The position numbers and the translations under genes were made by a program. This document shows, piece after piece, positions 28,062 to 36,605 of a DNA stretch of 42,117 nucleotides. The notes below the pieces were generated by a model. The model was not told the DNA's origin and searched no databases. It worked only from the letters and a program-made list of their open reading frames with translations. Each line of letters starts with the position of its first letter. The first letter of the stretch is position 1. This DNA is from Candidatus Nanohalarchaeota archaeon QJJ-9 (GTDB lineage Archaea; Nanohalarchaeota; Nanosalinia; Nanosalinales; Nanoanaerosalinaceae). The stretch covers positions 1-42,117 of the forward strand of contig JALIDQ010000003.1 in the NCBI GenBank assembly GCA_022865275.1, in the 5' to 3' direction.

Positions 28062-28069
28062 TTATATAA
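28062..28069 (+). promoter_or_regulatory. candidate TATA element of tRNA-Phe
   Basis: TTATATAA about 34-41 nt upstream of the tRNA. Confidence 0.5.
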
Positions 28070-28102
28070 GTGCTTCCTGAAACAATCTTTACCCGGTTAC
28101 TC

Positions 28103-28176
28103 GGGAACGTAGCTCAGCCTGGGAGAGCGCGAGACTGAAGATCTCGTTGTCCCCGGTTCAAATCCGGGCGTTCCCA
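28103..28176 (+). tRNA. tRNA-Phe (GAA)
   Basis: Acceptor GGGAACG/CGTTCCC, anticodon stem-loop CGAGA-CTGAAGA-TCTCG, T arm CCCGG-TTCAAAT-CCGGG. Confidence 0.96.
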
Positions 28177-28200
28177 TATCAAAGATATGCTCTAGCCCTG

Positions 28201-28240
28201 ATTTGAACAAGCAGAAAATCTCTGATTTTCAAGTTCAAAT
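28201..28240 (+). repeat. long imperfect hairpin overlapping a duplicated tRNA-Phe T-arm sequence
   Basis: ATTTGAAC ... GAAAATC tct GATTTTC ... GTTCAAAT: outer 8-bp and inner 7-bp perfect stems. Confidence 0.8.
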
Positions 28241-28253
28241 CCCGGCGTTCCCA
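28233..28253 (+). repeat. decayed copy of the tRNA-Phe 3' end (20/21 identical)
   Basis: GTTCAAATCCCGGCGTTCCCA versus tRNA 28156..28176 GTTCAAATCCGGGCGTTCCCA. Confidence 0.9.
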
Positions 28254-28339
28254 TTTTTGGTTTCCATTGTCTTCTTGGACTCGAGCCATAGGCGAGAGTG
28301 GAACCTTTTCAAGCTTCTTAGGGTAGGACTCCCCTAATA

Positions 28340-28355
28340 GTTCCGGGCGTTCCCA
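28340..28355 (+). repeat. second partial copy of the tRNA-Phe 3' end
   Basis: GTTCCGGGCGTTCCCA; TCCGGGCGTTCCCA (14 nt) is identical to the tRNA 3' terminus. Confidence 0.85.
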
Positions 28356-28360
28356 CTGGT

Positions 28361-29200
28361 CTATTTTTCTCTGAGCTCTCTGCATTTTTCTATGTTCCAC
28401 TGGTAGCCTTTCCCTGAATCAGGAGTCTCTAGAACCATTGGCTTGTCTTTAAGCTTTTTATGGCTCAACAAAAGCTTGAAAGATTTCTCCCCTATGTATC
28501 CTTTTCCGATATCTGCGTGCTCGTCTTTTTCAGATTCAAGAGGATTCTTTGAATCGTTGAGATGGAGCACATGAAGGTTTTTCAGCCCTATCTCTGAATC
28601 AAACTTATCTACAAGAGATTCGAGCTCTTTTTCTGTTGAGAAATCGTAGCCTGCTGCGTACATGTGGCAGGTATCCAAGCATATACCTAGCTTGTCGTAA
28701 CCATAGCTTGACTTCTGCACCATCCTGTCCAACGATTCGAAAGTTTTTCCGATGGTTGTTCCCTTGCCTGCAGTGTTTTCAAGTAGTACAGTTACGTTTT
28801 CCGGAATATCGAGCTTTGATAGGCGGGAGGCGACGTTTTCTATTCCTTCTTCTATTCCCGCGCCTGTATGCGCGCCTGGGTGAAATACGTAATATTCTAT
28901 CCCCAGCTTCGCCGCGGCGTTGATCTCTTCCTGAACCGCTTTAACCGACTTCTTAGCCAAATCATCCTTTGGCGTTGCCAGGTTTATCAGATAAGTTGCG
29001 TGGACTACCCAGGGCTTGATATTATTCTCCTTGCAGGCGTTCTTAAACTCTTCCGCTTCTTTCTTGCTCGGCTTGCTTACCTTCCAACCTCTAGGAGAGC
29101 CTGGAAAGATCTGTCCACAGTTTCCACCTATTTTTCCTTGTCTATTCACAGCTTCCGGATATCCTCCACTTATCGATACATGACCGCCTATTCTGAACAT
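28361..29200 (-). CDS. nfo: endonuclease IV (AP endonuclease)
   Basis: RIGGHVSISGG, EYYVFHPGAHTG, VLLENTAGKGTTIG, LGICLDTCHMYAAGYDF, LHLNDSKNPLESEKDEHADIGKGYIG. Confidence 0.96.
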   Translation of the reverse strand: MFRIGGHVSISGGYPEAVNRQGKIGGNCGQIFPGSPRGWKVSKPSKKEAEEFKNACKENNIKPWVVHATYLINLATPKDDLAKKSVKAVQEEINAAAKLGIEYYVFHPGAHTGAGIEEGIENVASRLSKLDIPENVTVLLENTAGKGTTIGKTFESLDRMVQKSSYGYDKLGICLDTCHMYAAGYDFSTEKELESLVDKFDSEIGLKNLHVLHLNDSKNPLESEKDEHADIGKGYIGEKSFKLLLSHKKLKDKPMVLETPDSGKGYQWNIEKCRELREK

Positions 29201-29293
29201 AAGGAGGTTTTTCTTCCCGAAGTTGAAGTAAGTTTCGCAGCAAGTAGAAACTATTTTAAAGATGGTTTCAGTTGTATCTTTATGCTACGCGTT

Positions 29294-29368
29294 GCCGAGG
29301 TAGCTTAGTTGGCCTAAAGCGCGTGGCTGTTAACCACGAGATCGCCGGTTCGAACCCGGCCCTCGGCG
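29294..29368 (+). tRNA. tRNA-Asn (GTT)
   Basis: Acceptor GCCGAGG/CCTCGGC, anticodon stem-loop CGTGG-CTGTTAA-CCACG, T arm GCCGG-TTCGAAC-CCGGC. Confidence 0.96.
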
Positions 29369-29378
29369 CTTCTTAGGT

Positions 29379-29573
29379 TTAATCTGGTGATTGGAAGATA
29401 TCTTCTATCTTCGATTCAAAGAAATCTGCTATCTTGAAAGCGAGTTCCAGTGAAGGATCGTATTTTCCAGTCTCTATCGCGTTGATGGTCTGGCGTGAAA
29501 CGCTTAACTTTTCGGCAAGGTCTTCCTGCGTCAAGTCTTTCTTAGCACGGTAAACTTTCAGATCGTTCTCCAT
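29379..29573 (-). CDS. XRE-family HTH regulator, 64 aa
   Basis: LTQEDLAEKLSVSRQTINAIETGKYDPSLELAFKIADFF. Confidence 0.9.
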   Translation of the reverse strand: MENDLKVYRAKKDLTQEDLAEKLSVSRQTINAIETGKYDPSLELAFKIADFFESKIEDIFQSPD

Positions 29574-29574
29574 A

Positions 29575-29994
29575 CTAAATCTTCCTCCTATAATAGAAGA
29601 ACGCTACCGCGTAGGTTACGCCTGTAAAACCGAACAGTAACGATAGGATAGGCTCGGCTTCAGGGCTAAACTTGGTTATAGAGACTCCAGCGAACAAGAA
29701 TCCTAGGATGGGAAAAAACAGCTGGAAAGTTCTGTAAGCAGATTTCTCAGCTATTCTATACGATCTCTCGTCTTCTATGTTTCCAGGCTTCTTTTTCTGA
29801 TATTTTTTGAGTGCTGTTATCAGAAGCGCGGCTATACCCGCTCCCATAAAGGCGGCCCAAGCAGTATTCGCATTTAAAACCCAGGAAGGCTTTTGTAGAT
29901 TCACATATATCCCAGTCAGTATAAGCAAAGCTCCCAGAGAGACCATAAGGGTTTCTCGAGTTTCTCGAGTTCTAAACTTTTCCATCTTAACCAC
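29575..29994 (-). CDS. DUF2178-like membrane protein
   Basis: Four predicted TM segments with DERSYRIAEKSAYRTFQ between TM pairs. Paired with the XRE regulator. Confidence 0.7.
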   Translation of the reverse strand: MVKMEKFRTRETRETLMVSLGALLILTGIYVNLQKPSWVLNANTAWAAFMGAGIAALLITALKKYQKKKPGNIEDERSYRIAEKSAYRTFQLFFPILGFLFAGVSITKFSPEAEPILSLLFGFTGVTYAVAFFYYRRKI

Positions 29995-30091
29995 TAGTAA
30001 AGTATAGTCTACCTAATGTATATAAACCTTTACATAAAATTCTCCTTAAGAGCTCAAACAACTTAAATATCGTATCATAAACTGAAACTAG

Positions 30092-30778
30092 ATGTCCCAG
30101 ATAAAGCTTGATAATGTTGAGAAACACTACCAGCTCGGAGAGAACGTTGTAAGAGCTCTGAGAGGTGCAGGCCTATCTATTCAAGAAGGAGAGTTCGTAG
30201 CGGTCATGGGGCCTTCAGGTTCCGGCAAGTCAACGTTACTGAACATGCTAGGCGCACTGGACAAGCCTACCTCTGGAAAAGTCACCATAGAGGAAGAAGA
30301 CATCTCTAAATTTTCCCGTTCAGGCCTTGCATCCTTTAGAAGCGAGAAAGTGGGTTTTGTATTCCAGATGTTTAATCTTATTTCAAGCATGACCGCGAAG
30401 GAGAACGTTGAGCTTCCTATGATATTTAGAGGAAAATCTAAGAAGGAGAGGGTAGAAAGGGCTGAAGAACTGCTTGAAAGGGTTGAACTAAGTGATAGGC
30501 TTGATTTCAGACCTCCGAAGCTTTCAGGAGGCCAGAGGCAAAGAGTTTCAATAGCTCGCGCGTTAGCAAACGATCCGGATATAATCCTTGCAGACGAGCC
30601 TACAGGAGATCTTGATACCGAGACAGGCGATAAGATAATGGACTACCTCACCGAGCTGAACGACGAAGGTAAGACTATAATACTCGTCACGCACGATCCG
30701 CACGACGCAGAGTACGCGGACCGCGTAATAGATATTAAGGATGGAGTTACTGAACGAAGAGAAGGTGATCAATCATGA
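30092..30778 (+). CDS. ABC transporter ATP-binding protein (LolD/MacB type)
   Basis: [57 protein letters not shown]. Confidence 0.95.
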   Translation: MSQIKLDNVEKHYQLGENVVRALRGAGLSIQEGEFVAVMGPSGSGKSTLLNMLGALDKPTSGKVTIEEEDISKFSRSGLASFRSEKVGFVFQMFNLISSMTAKENVELPMIFRGKSKKERVERAEELLERVELSDRLDFRPPKLSGGQRQRVSIARALANDPDIILADEPTGDLDTETGDKIMDYLTELNDEGKTIILVTHDPHDAEYADRVIDIKDGVTERREGDQS

Positions 30779-31962
30779 AAAAGAAAGCAATCCTATTCGT
30801 ATCGTTTATAATGTTGGTAAGCCTTGTACAGGCTGCTGGCCCGACTGTAAACTTTGAGATAAAAAAGAGAAAAACAGAGCCTGCACCTTTACGGACTTCA
30901 GAGTATGCGGATGTATGGCTAAAAGTTGTTAATCAGGGAAGCATGGAGGCAGAGAACGCTAATGTAACCTTTATACCCTCCTATCCCTTTGAGACCGATC
31001 CAGGAGAAAAGACTTCCTGGGATTTGGGTACTATGTACCCTGGAGAGGAGTATAGGATACATATGCAGGTAAAAGTGGACGAGAACGCAGTGCACGGCAC
31101 CAATTACCTAAATTTTAAGTCCTATCTACCTAGTAGCGGCGTGGAGGTTGAGGAAAAGGTACCTGTGGAGATAAGGACTGATGATGCGGCCCTAGTAGTC
31201 TCTAATATAGACTTCCCAGAAAAGGTAGGTCCTGGGACCTCTAACTCTATGGGGCTTTCCATCAAAAACCTTGCAGACTCGCAGCTCAAAAATATAGACG
31301 TCTCTTTAGGACTGGCTTCAGAGGAGCTACCCTTTGCGACCCGTGGAACGAGCATGAACCGCATTGAGAAGATAGAGCCTGGAGAATCGGCTGAGACTTC
31401 CTTCGATATAAGTGCTGACCAGGACGCTGAGAACGGTCTTTATAAGATTCCTATAACCTTGGAATACGAAGATGAGGCAGGCAACCAGCACACCACCGAG
31501 CCTATAACAGGACTGGTTGTAGGAGGAAGTTCGGACCTTGAGGTAGGTGTAAACCAGAAAGATGACCTTTTCCCAGGTTCTAAAGGCTCCGTAACCCTGC
31601 GGATAACAAACCAGGGCGACGGAAGAGCAAGGTTTGTATCGCTTAAAGTTCCTGAGGGAGAAGGTTATGAGGTACTTTCTACCAGTGAAATCTACCTCGG
31701 AAACATGGACTCGGACGACTACCAGACAGCAGAGTTTGATCTATACGTCGAGAACGGCTCAGACATTTCCTTGCCTGCAGAGCTGCATTACAGAGATGAT
31801 ACAGGTGAAAAAATAGAGGATACCCGGCATGTAGATCTTCAGGTATATGGTCAGGATGAGATTTCCAAATACAACCTTCAGGAAGGTAGGAGCTTTCTTT
31901 TGATAGCAGGAATTATCGCTCTAGCCCTCATAGGAGGGATATTTTACTGGAAGAAGAGGTAG
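30775..31962 (+). CDS. secreted/membrane-anchored protein with COG1361/NEW3-like beta-sandwich domains
   Basis: Signal peptide [22 protein letters not shown], repeated VxNxGSMEAENANVTFIP and TNQGDGRARFVSL patterns, C-terminal TM plus KKR. Confidence 0.75.
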   Translation: MKKKAILFVSFIMLVSLVQAAGPTVNFEIKKRKTEPAPLRTSEYADVWLKVVNQGSMEAENANVTFIPSYPFETDPGEKTSWDLGTMYPGEEYRIHMQVKVDENAVHGTNYLNFKSYLPSSGVEVEEKVPVEIRTDDAALVVSNIDFPEKVGPGTSNSMGLSIKNLADSQLKNIDVSLGLASEELPFATRGTSMNRIEKIEPGESAETSFDISADQDAENGLYKIPITLEYEDEAGNQHTTEPITGLVVGGSSDLEVGVNQKDDLFPGSKGSVTLRITNQGDGRARFVSLKVPEGEGYEVLSTSEIYLGNMDSDDYQTAEFDLYVENGSDISLPAELHYRDDTGEKIEDTRHVDLQVYGQDEISKYNLQEGRSFLLIAGIIALALIGGIFYWKKR

Positions 31963-31971
31963 AAATGTCTT

Positions 31972-33189
31972 ATGTTTTTAGATTTTTTACGCCTCGCGCT
32001 GAAGAACATAACTCACAGGAAGAGACGTTCATGGCTTACAATCATAGGAATACTCATTGGAATAGCTGCGGTAGTCTCCCTTGTATCCCTGGGTCAAGGA
32101 CTTAACCGTTCTATCTCTGAAGAGTTCGAAAGCCTGGGAGCTGATAAGTTATTTATTACCCCTGGAGGCGAACTAGTCTCTACCGGCTCACAGTTCGCTC
32201 AGTCCGCCAGTAAACTTGGTGGAGACGATCTTGACGTTATAAAGCGCTCAAGAGGTATCGAAAAAGCAGCAGGGATGTTTGCAAGAACTTCTCGCGTTGA
32301 GTATAAGGGAGAATCACATTTTTTAACTGTTATAGGCATACCTACAGGAGCAAGGGATGAGCTTATAAAGAACTCATGGTCGCTTGAGGTTGAAGACGGC
32401 CGATTTCTTCGTAGAACAGACCGATCCAATGTTTTGATAGGTAGCAACATAGCCAGCGGAATATTCGATAATGATATAGGTGTAAGAAGCAAAATAAACT
32501 TCGAAAAACGCGGATTCCGCGTGGTCGGAACCCTGAGATCGGTAGGAGACCCTGGGATAGACAACTCAATCTTCTTACCCCTAGAACACGCTGAGGATCT
32601 TTTCGGTGTCGAAGACAACTACCAATACATTACCGCGCAGGTAAGGCCGGGATTTACTCCTGAAGAAGCTAGAGATATTCTGGAAAGAGATCTAAGGCAG
32701 CACCGCGGATTAGATGAGGGAGAAGAAGACTTTACAGTCTCTACAGCCCAGGACGTTCTTGACTCGTTCAGGAATATTTTGAACATTGTTCAGTATTTCG
32801 TAGTCGGCCTTGCTTCTATATCGTTGTTGGTGGGGGGTGTAGGGATAATGAACACTATGTACACATCTGTAACAGAGAGAACTAGAGAAATTGGAGTTAT
32901 GAAGGCTGTAGGAGCAAGGGACAAGCATATACTGACCCTGTTCATCCTCGAATCCGGTATGATAGGGCTTGTCGGAGGAGCTATTGGAGCTGGGATAGGA
33001 GGCACGATAAGCTACGGGGCTGCTTACGCGATAAGGCAGTACACATCTATACCCTTCTCCGCCTATGTATCCCCGATGCTAGTCGCTGGTTCATTGGGCT
33101 TTGCTTTCCTTGTAGGAGTTCTCTCAGGAGTCTTCCCGGCAAGAAGTGCAGCAAAGCTTGACCCTGCGGATGCTCTAAGGTACGAATAA
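31972..33189 (+). CDS. MacB-type ABC transporter permease
   Basis: LALKNITHRKRRSWLTIIGILIGIAAVVSLVSLGQGL, GGVGIMNTMYTSVTERTREIGVMKAVGA, VGVLSGVFPARSAAKLDPADALRYE. Confidence 0.94.
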   Translation: MFLDFLRLALKNITHRKRRSWLTIIGILIGIAAVVSLVSLGQGLNRSISEEFESLGADKLFITPGGELVSTGSQFAQSASKLGGDDLDVIKRSRGIEKAAGMFARTSRVEYKGESHFLTVIGIPTGARDELIKNSWSLEVEDGRFLRRTDRSNVLIGSNIASGIFDNDIGVRSKINFEKRGFRVVGTLRSVGDPGIDNSIFLPLEHAEDLFGVEDNYQYITAQVRPGFTPEEARDILERDLRQHRGLDEGEEDFTVSTAQDVLDSFRNILNIVQYFVVGLASISLLVGGVGIMNTMYTSVTERTREIGVMKAVGARDKHILTLFILESGMIGLVGGAIGAGIGGTISYGAAYAIRQYTSIPFSAYVSPMLVAGSLGFAFLVGVLSGVFPARSAAKLDPADALRYE

Positions 33190-33197
33190 TAGAAAAA

Positions 33198-33698
33198 CTA
33201 TCTGACGTGTTTAACGTCAGAACGGTTATAGTCGTGGATCTCTTCCTCATCGAACCAGATAGATATCTCTTCCTCAGCTTCCTCCGGATCTCCAGAAGCG
33301 TGGATTATATTCCTCACCGCTTTATCCTTACTATCTGCGTGTTCGTATGATACGTGGGCGAAATCTCCTCTGATAGTTCCAGGCGAAGCTTCTTTTGGTG
33401 AAGTCTCTCCTACAAGCTTTCTGACGTTTTCTACCGCATTTACTCCTTCCCATACCATCGCTACTACAGGACCTTCCTTCATAAAGTTTACAAGATTCTT
33501 GTAGAAATCCTTGCCCACATGCTCAGAATAATGGTCTTCCAGAAGATCGTCATCAGCCTGCACCATCTTTGTGGCGGCAAGCCTCATGCCAGACCGTTCA
33601 AGCCTGTGGATTATTTGGCCGGTTATTCCTCTCTGAACTGCATCAGGTTTAAGCGCTACGAACGTTCTCTCCAACTGTTGATTTCCTTCCATCTCCAT
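33198..33698 (-). CDS. ndk: nucleoside diphosphate kinase
   Basis: ERTFVALKPDAVQRGITGQIIHRLERSGMRL, GPVVAMVWEGVNAVENVRKLVG, and NIIHASGDPEEAEEEI in place of the usual N-V/I-H-GSD active site. Confidence 0.95.
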   Translation of the reverse strand: MEMEGNQQLERTFVALKPDAVQRGITGQIIHRLERSGMRLAATKMVQADDDLLEDHYSEHVGKDFYKNLVNFMKEGPVVAMVWEGVNAVENVRKLVGETSPKEASPGTIRGDFAHVSYEHADSKDKAVRNIIHASGDPEEAEEEISIWFDEEEIHDYNRSDVKHVR

Positions 33699-33702
33699 AC
33701 AC

Positions 33703-34125
33703 CTACTTTATCTTCTTCCAGTATCTTACAGGAGGCATCGTCTGGTTACAGCCTATCAAATCGACTTTAGCCTCTTCCTTACTCCACTGTTCGCATGTTT
33801 TGTTCATATAACTGGCCTCAGAAGCCCATTCCGTACCTTTGTAAGCCTGGCTATCGTTCGAATAGCAGTAGTTCTGCGCCAACAGACCGCACTCCGCTTC
33901 CACCCTGCGGTAATCCGTGGCGTTTCCAGGCTCGTAGCACTCGGTTTCAAACTTTTCAATACCTATACAAGCGTTTCCAACGTTGAAACCCTGGCAGGTA
34001 AGGCTAGTGTCACAGTAGCCGAAGTTAATAGCGTCTGACTCACTAGTAGTAACATTGTGGGCTGCTCCAACAACCAGAACGATTCCCAGAGTTATTAGCA
34101 AATATTTTAAGTCTTCGTCCATCAC
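33703..34125 (-). CDS. secreted/anchored Cys-rich hypothetical protein
   Basis: N-terminal TM segment (YLLITLGIVLVVGAA) followed by 8 cysteines. Confidence 0.65.
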   Translation of the reverse strand: MMDEDLKYLLITLGIVLVVGAAHNVTTSESDAINFGYCDTSLTCQGFNVGNACIGIEKFETECYEPGNATDYRRVEAECGLLAQNYCYSNDSQAYKGTEWASEASYMNKTCEQWSKEEAKVDLIGCNQTMPPVRYWKKIK

Positions 34126-34221
34126 CTATAACTGGAGGATAAAAGGTTAAAAAACCTTGCAGGTACTCCTCCCGTAAGCTTAACTTTAAGAAAACGAAGT
34201 TCTAGAACAGGAGGAACATGA

Positions 34222-36408
34222 ATGGCTAGAATAGGAACGGTAGAAGGCGCTGTAAACACAGAAAAATTCAAATTTGAAGCTCACAAAGAGATAGAGAAGT
34301 TTGACTTCGTTACAGTCAAAGCCAATACTGACGAGGCAGAATGGCTGTTAGCACAGGTAGACGAGGTTGAGAAAAAGCCTATAAAGGACTCTGAAAAAGT
34401 TGATAAAGCGTACAAGACCATAGCCTCCGCCAACATCATAGGATACCGGGTCAACGGTCTCCTCAAAAAACCCCGCTCCGTAATCGAGCCTGACTCGATA
34501 GTCTACAAGGCGGATCAGGAAACCATAAGCAAGACTCTGGGACTAGACGATCAGGGGCTTTATGTAGGTAATCTAGTAACCAATCCAGGAATAAACATCT
34601 GCTTGGATCCTGAAGAGCTTTATAAACATATAGCAGTCCTTGCAAAGACGGGCGCCGGAAAATCTTACGCTACCGGAGTCATGATAGAGGAGCTGCTCGA
34701 GAAGGATTACCCTGTAGTTGTTATAGATCCTCACGGAGAATATCACTCGTTAAAAGAGCCAAACTCTCTCGATAAGGAGGAAAAAGAATGTTATGGGATA
34801 CAGGAGAAAGGATATCCCACAAAAGAATACTCCCCCAACACCGATCTGAACGAAGAAGCGGAGGAGTTAAGCTTTTCTTCCAGGAACATGGACGCGAAGG
34901 AGCTGCAGCAGGTTATACCTACAAGCCTGACCAACTCCCAGCTAGGTGTTCTATACACCGCTCTAAAAGACCTTAGGGAACGGGAAGAGTATTCGTTGGA
35001 CGATGTGATAGATACCTGCATGGACCAGGACTCAAAGGCTAAATGGAACCTGATAAATCTTCTGGAGACGGTAAGGGATTCAGGAATTTTTTCCGAAAAG
35101 CCTACCCCTAAGGAAGAGCTTTTAGAGAAAGGAAGAGCTTCGATAGTCAATTTGAGAGGAGTCGACCCTGAGAAACAGGAAACCGTTGTATACCAGCTTA
35201 GCAAGGAGCTTTTCGAAGCAAGGAAGAAAGGAGAACTTGAGCCGTTTATCATGATTATAGAGGAAGCACATAATTTCGTACCAGAGAAAGGCATGGGTAA
35301 AGCAGTCTGCAGCGATATTCTTAGAAAAATAGCTTCAGAAGGGAGGAAGTTCGGCCTAGGAATAGGAGTAATAAGCCAGAGACCAGCAAACGTCGCGAAA
35401 AACATCCTTTCACAGTGTAACACCCAGCTTATCATGCGTGTAACCAACCCTAACGACCTTTCAGCTATATCAAGAAGCTTTGAAGGAGTCACAAGCGAGG
35501 TAGAGGACTCTATAACCAGCCTTCCGCCAGGAACTGGCCTAGTCCTCGGAAAAGAGTATCCTATCATGACGGATATAAGGACTAGAAAGAGCAAACACGG
35601 CGGAGAGACAAAAGAAGTCTCTGAGGAACAAGGACTGGAAAAGCGCGAGGATACCAAAAAAGTCGCGGAAAGCCTTACAGATAAAGCAGAAGAGGAGGAA
35701 GTGGATCTGAGTATGGAAGAAGTAGAGGAAGATGATGAAAGCCTGCCGGAGGAAGAGGAGTATACGGATAAGAAAGCTCCCGAGCCCGAAGTAGGGGATA
35801 TGGAGGTAGAAAAAGAGCGGGAAGAAACCGGTTCGATCGATATGCGGGACTATGAGGAGAAAGAAAGCAGCCAGGCTTCTTTGAGCTGCTTTAGGCCGGA
35901 AATGGAGTTTTCGGAGATAGATGAGAAGTTGGATAACCCTGTAAAAGCCTTCTACCCCATATACCTGGTAGAAACCGAGGTAGGAAGCCTTGCTATAGAC
36001 GGAACTGATGGAGAGGTAAAAAGCAGGGATTTAAGCCTTACAAAAGAGGCTGAAGAGGTTATAAGTAGCATTAAGGAAAAAAGAAGGACCTCTACCTCCG
36101 TAGCAGAAGAGCTGGGCTTTTCCAAGGAAAAGGTGGAGGATATCCTTGAAAGGCTTGTAGAGCTAGGGCTCGCGGATGAAAGAGATAAAAAGTTCGTCTA
36201 TACAGATATAGACCTTTTTGATAGACAAGTAATTGATACAGAGGTAGGTGAAGGAACTATAATAGATACAGAGATAAGCGAGGACAGGGCAGAAGAAGTG
36301 GCTGAAGAAATCCTTGACGAAGAAGCTAAAGAGGTTGATACAGTATACTACCCCTACTATACCTCAGGCAAGAGAGTATTCGACGCAGTCCTTGGTAAGG
36401 AGGTATGA
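34222..36408 (+). CDS. HerA/DUF87-like ATPase with long acidic C-terminal extension and winged helix
   Basis: HIAVLAKTGAGKSYATGVMIEELLEKDYPVVVIDPHGEY, FIMIIEEAHNFVPEKG, RKIASEGRKFGLGIGVISQRPANVAKNILSQCNTQLIMRVTNPND. Confidence 0.92.
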   Translation: MARIGTVEGAVNTEKFKFEAHKEIEKFDFVTVKANTDEAEWLLAQVDEVEKKPIKDSEKVDKAYKTIASANIIGYRVNGLLKKPRSVIEPDSIVYKADQETISKTLGLDDQGLYVGNLVTNPGINICLDPEELYKHIAVLAKTGAGKSYATGVMIEELLEKDYPVVVIDPHGEYHSLKEPNSLDKEEKECYGIQEKGYPTKEYSPNTDLNEEAEELSFSSRNMDAKELQQVIPTSLTNSQLGVLYTALKDLREREEYSLDDVIDTCMDQDSKAKWNLINLLETVRDSGIFSEKPTPKEELLEKGRASIVNLRGVDPEKQETVVYQLSKELFEARKKGELEPFIMIIEEAHNFVPEKGMGKAVCSDILRKIASEGRKFGLGIGVISQRPANVAKNILSQCNTQLIMRVTNPNDLSAISRSFEGVTSEVEDSITSLPPGTGLVLGKEYPIMTDIRTRKSKHGGETKEVSEEQGLEKREDTKKVAESLTDKAEEEEVDLSMEEVEEDDESLPEEEEYTDKKAPEPEVGDMEVEKEREETGSIDMRDYEEKESSQASLSCFRPEMEFSEIDEKLDNPVKAFYPIYLVETEVGSLAIDGTDGEVKSRDLSLTKEAEEVISSIKEKRRTSTSVAEELGFSKEKVEDILERLVELGLADERDKKFVYTDIDLFDRQVIDTEVGEGTIIDTEISEDRAEEVAEEILDEEAKEVDTVYYPYYTSGKRVFDAVLGKEV

Positions 36409-36448
36409 AAGATTTTTAACTCTGCAGGAGGTATCTACAGATATCCAG

Positions 36449-36522
36449 GGGTCGTTGGTCTAGTTGGTTAGGACGTCGCCTTGACGTGGCGAAGATCGGA
36501 GGTTCGAATCCTCCACGACCCA
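36449..36522 (+). tRNA. tRNA-Val (GAC)
   Basis: Acceptor GGGTCGT/ACGACCC, anticodon loop TTGACGT on stem GTCGCC/GGCGAA region, T arm GGAGG-TTCGAAT-CCTCC. Confidence 0.94.
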
Positions 36523-36605
36523 CTTAGAGGCGAGCCCTTCCCTCTAAGTCACTACGGTTCCACTCCAGCGAAGCTGGAGTCTAGTGAGGGGACCGCCTTG
36601 TGGTC
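36523..36605 (+). ncRNA. candidate structured non-coding RNA or hairpin element downstream of tRNA-Val
   Basis: Consecutive perfect stems: CTTAGAGG/CCTCTAAG (36523-36530/36541-36548), TCACTA/TAGTGA (36549-36554/36582-36587), ACTCCAGC/GCTGGAGT (36562-36569/36573-36580). Confidence 0.45.

Noticed and set aside
28156-28356. CRISPR-like array from the repeated tRNA 3' ends
   Set aside because: Only three copies, unequal spacing and repeats of decreasing length that match the tRNA; no cas genes.
28179-28400. 73-aa minus-strand ORF downstream of tRNA-Phe
   Set aside because: Spans tRNA 3'-end copies and overlaps the nfo 3' end; low-complexity translation without a domain.
28868-29308. 146-aa ORF antisense to nfo
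   Set aside because: Overlaps the conserved endonuclease IV coding sequence and runs into tRNA-Asn; a shadow ORF.
29950-29972. Tandem TTTCTCGAG repeat
   Set aside because: Only two 9-bp units inside the start of the DUF2178-like coding region (RTRETRETL); likely chance low complexity.
34791-35657. 288-aa ORF antisense to the HerA-like gene
   Set aside because: Ser/Phe/Leu-rich shadow ORF opposite a gene with clear Walker motifs; no recognisable domain.
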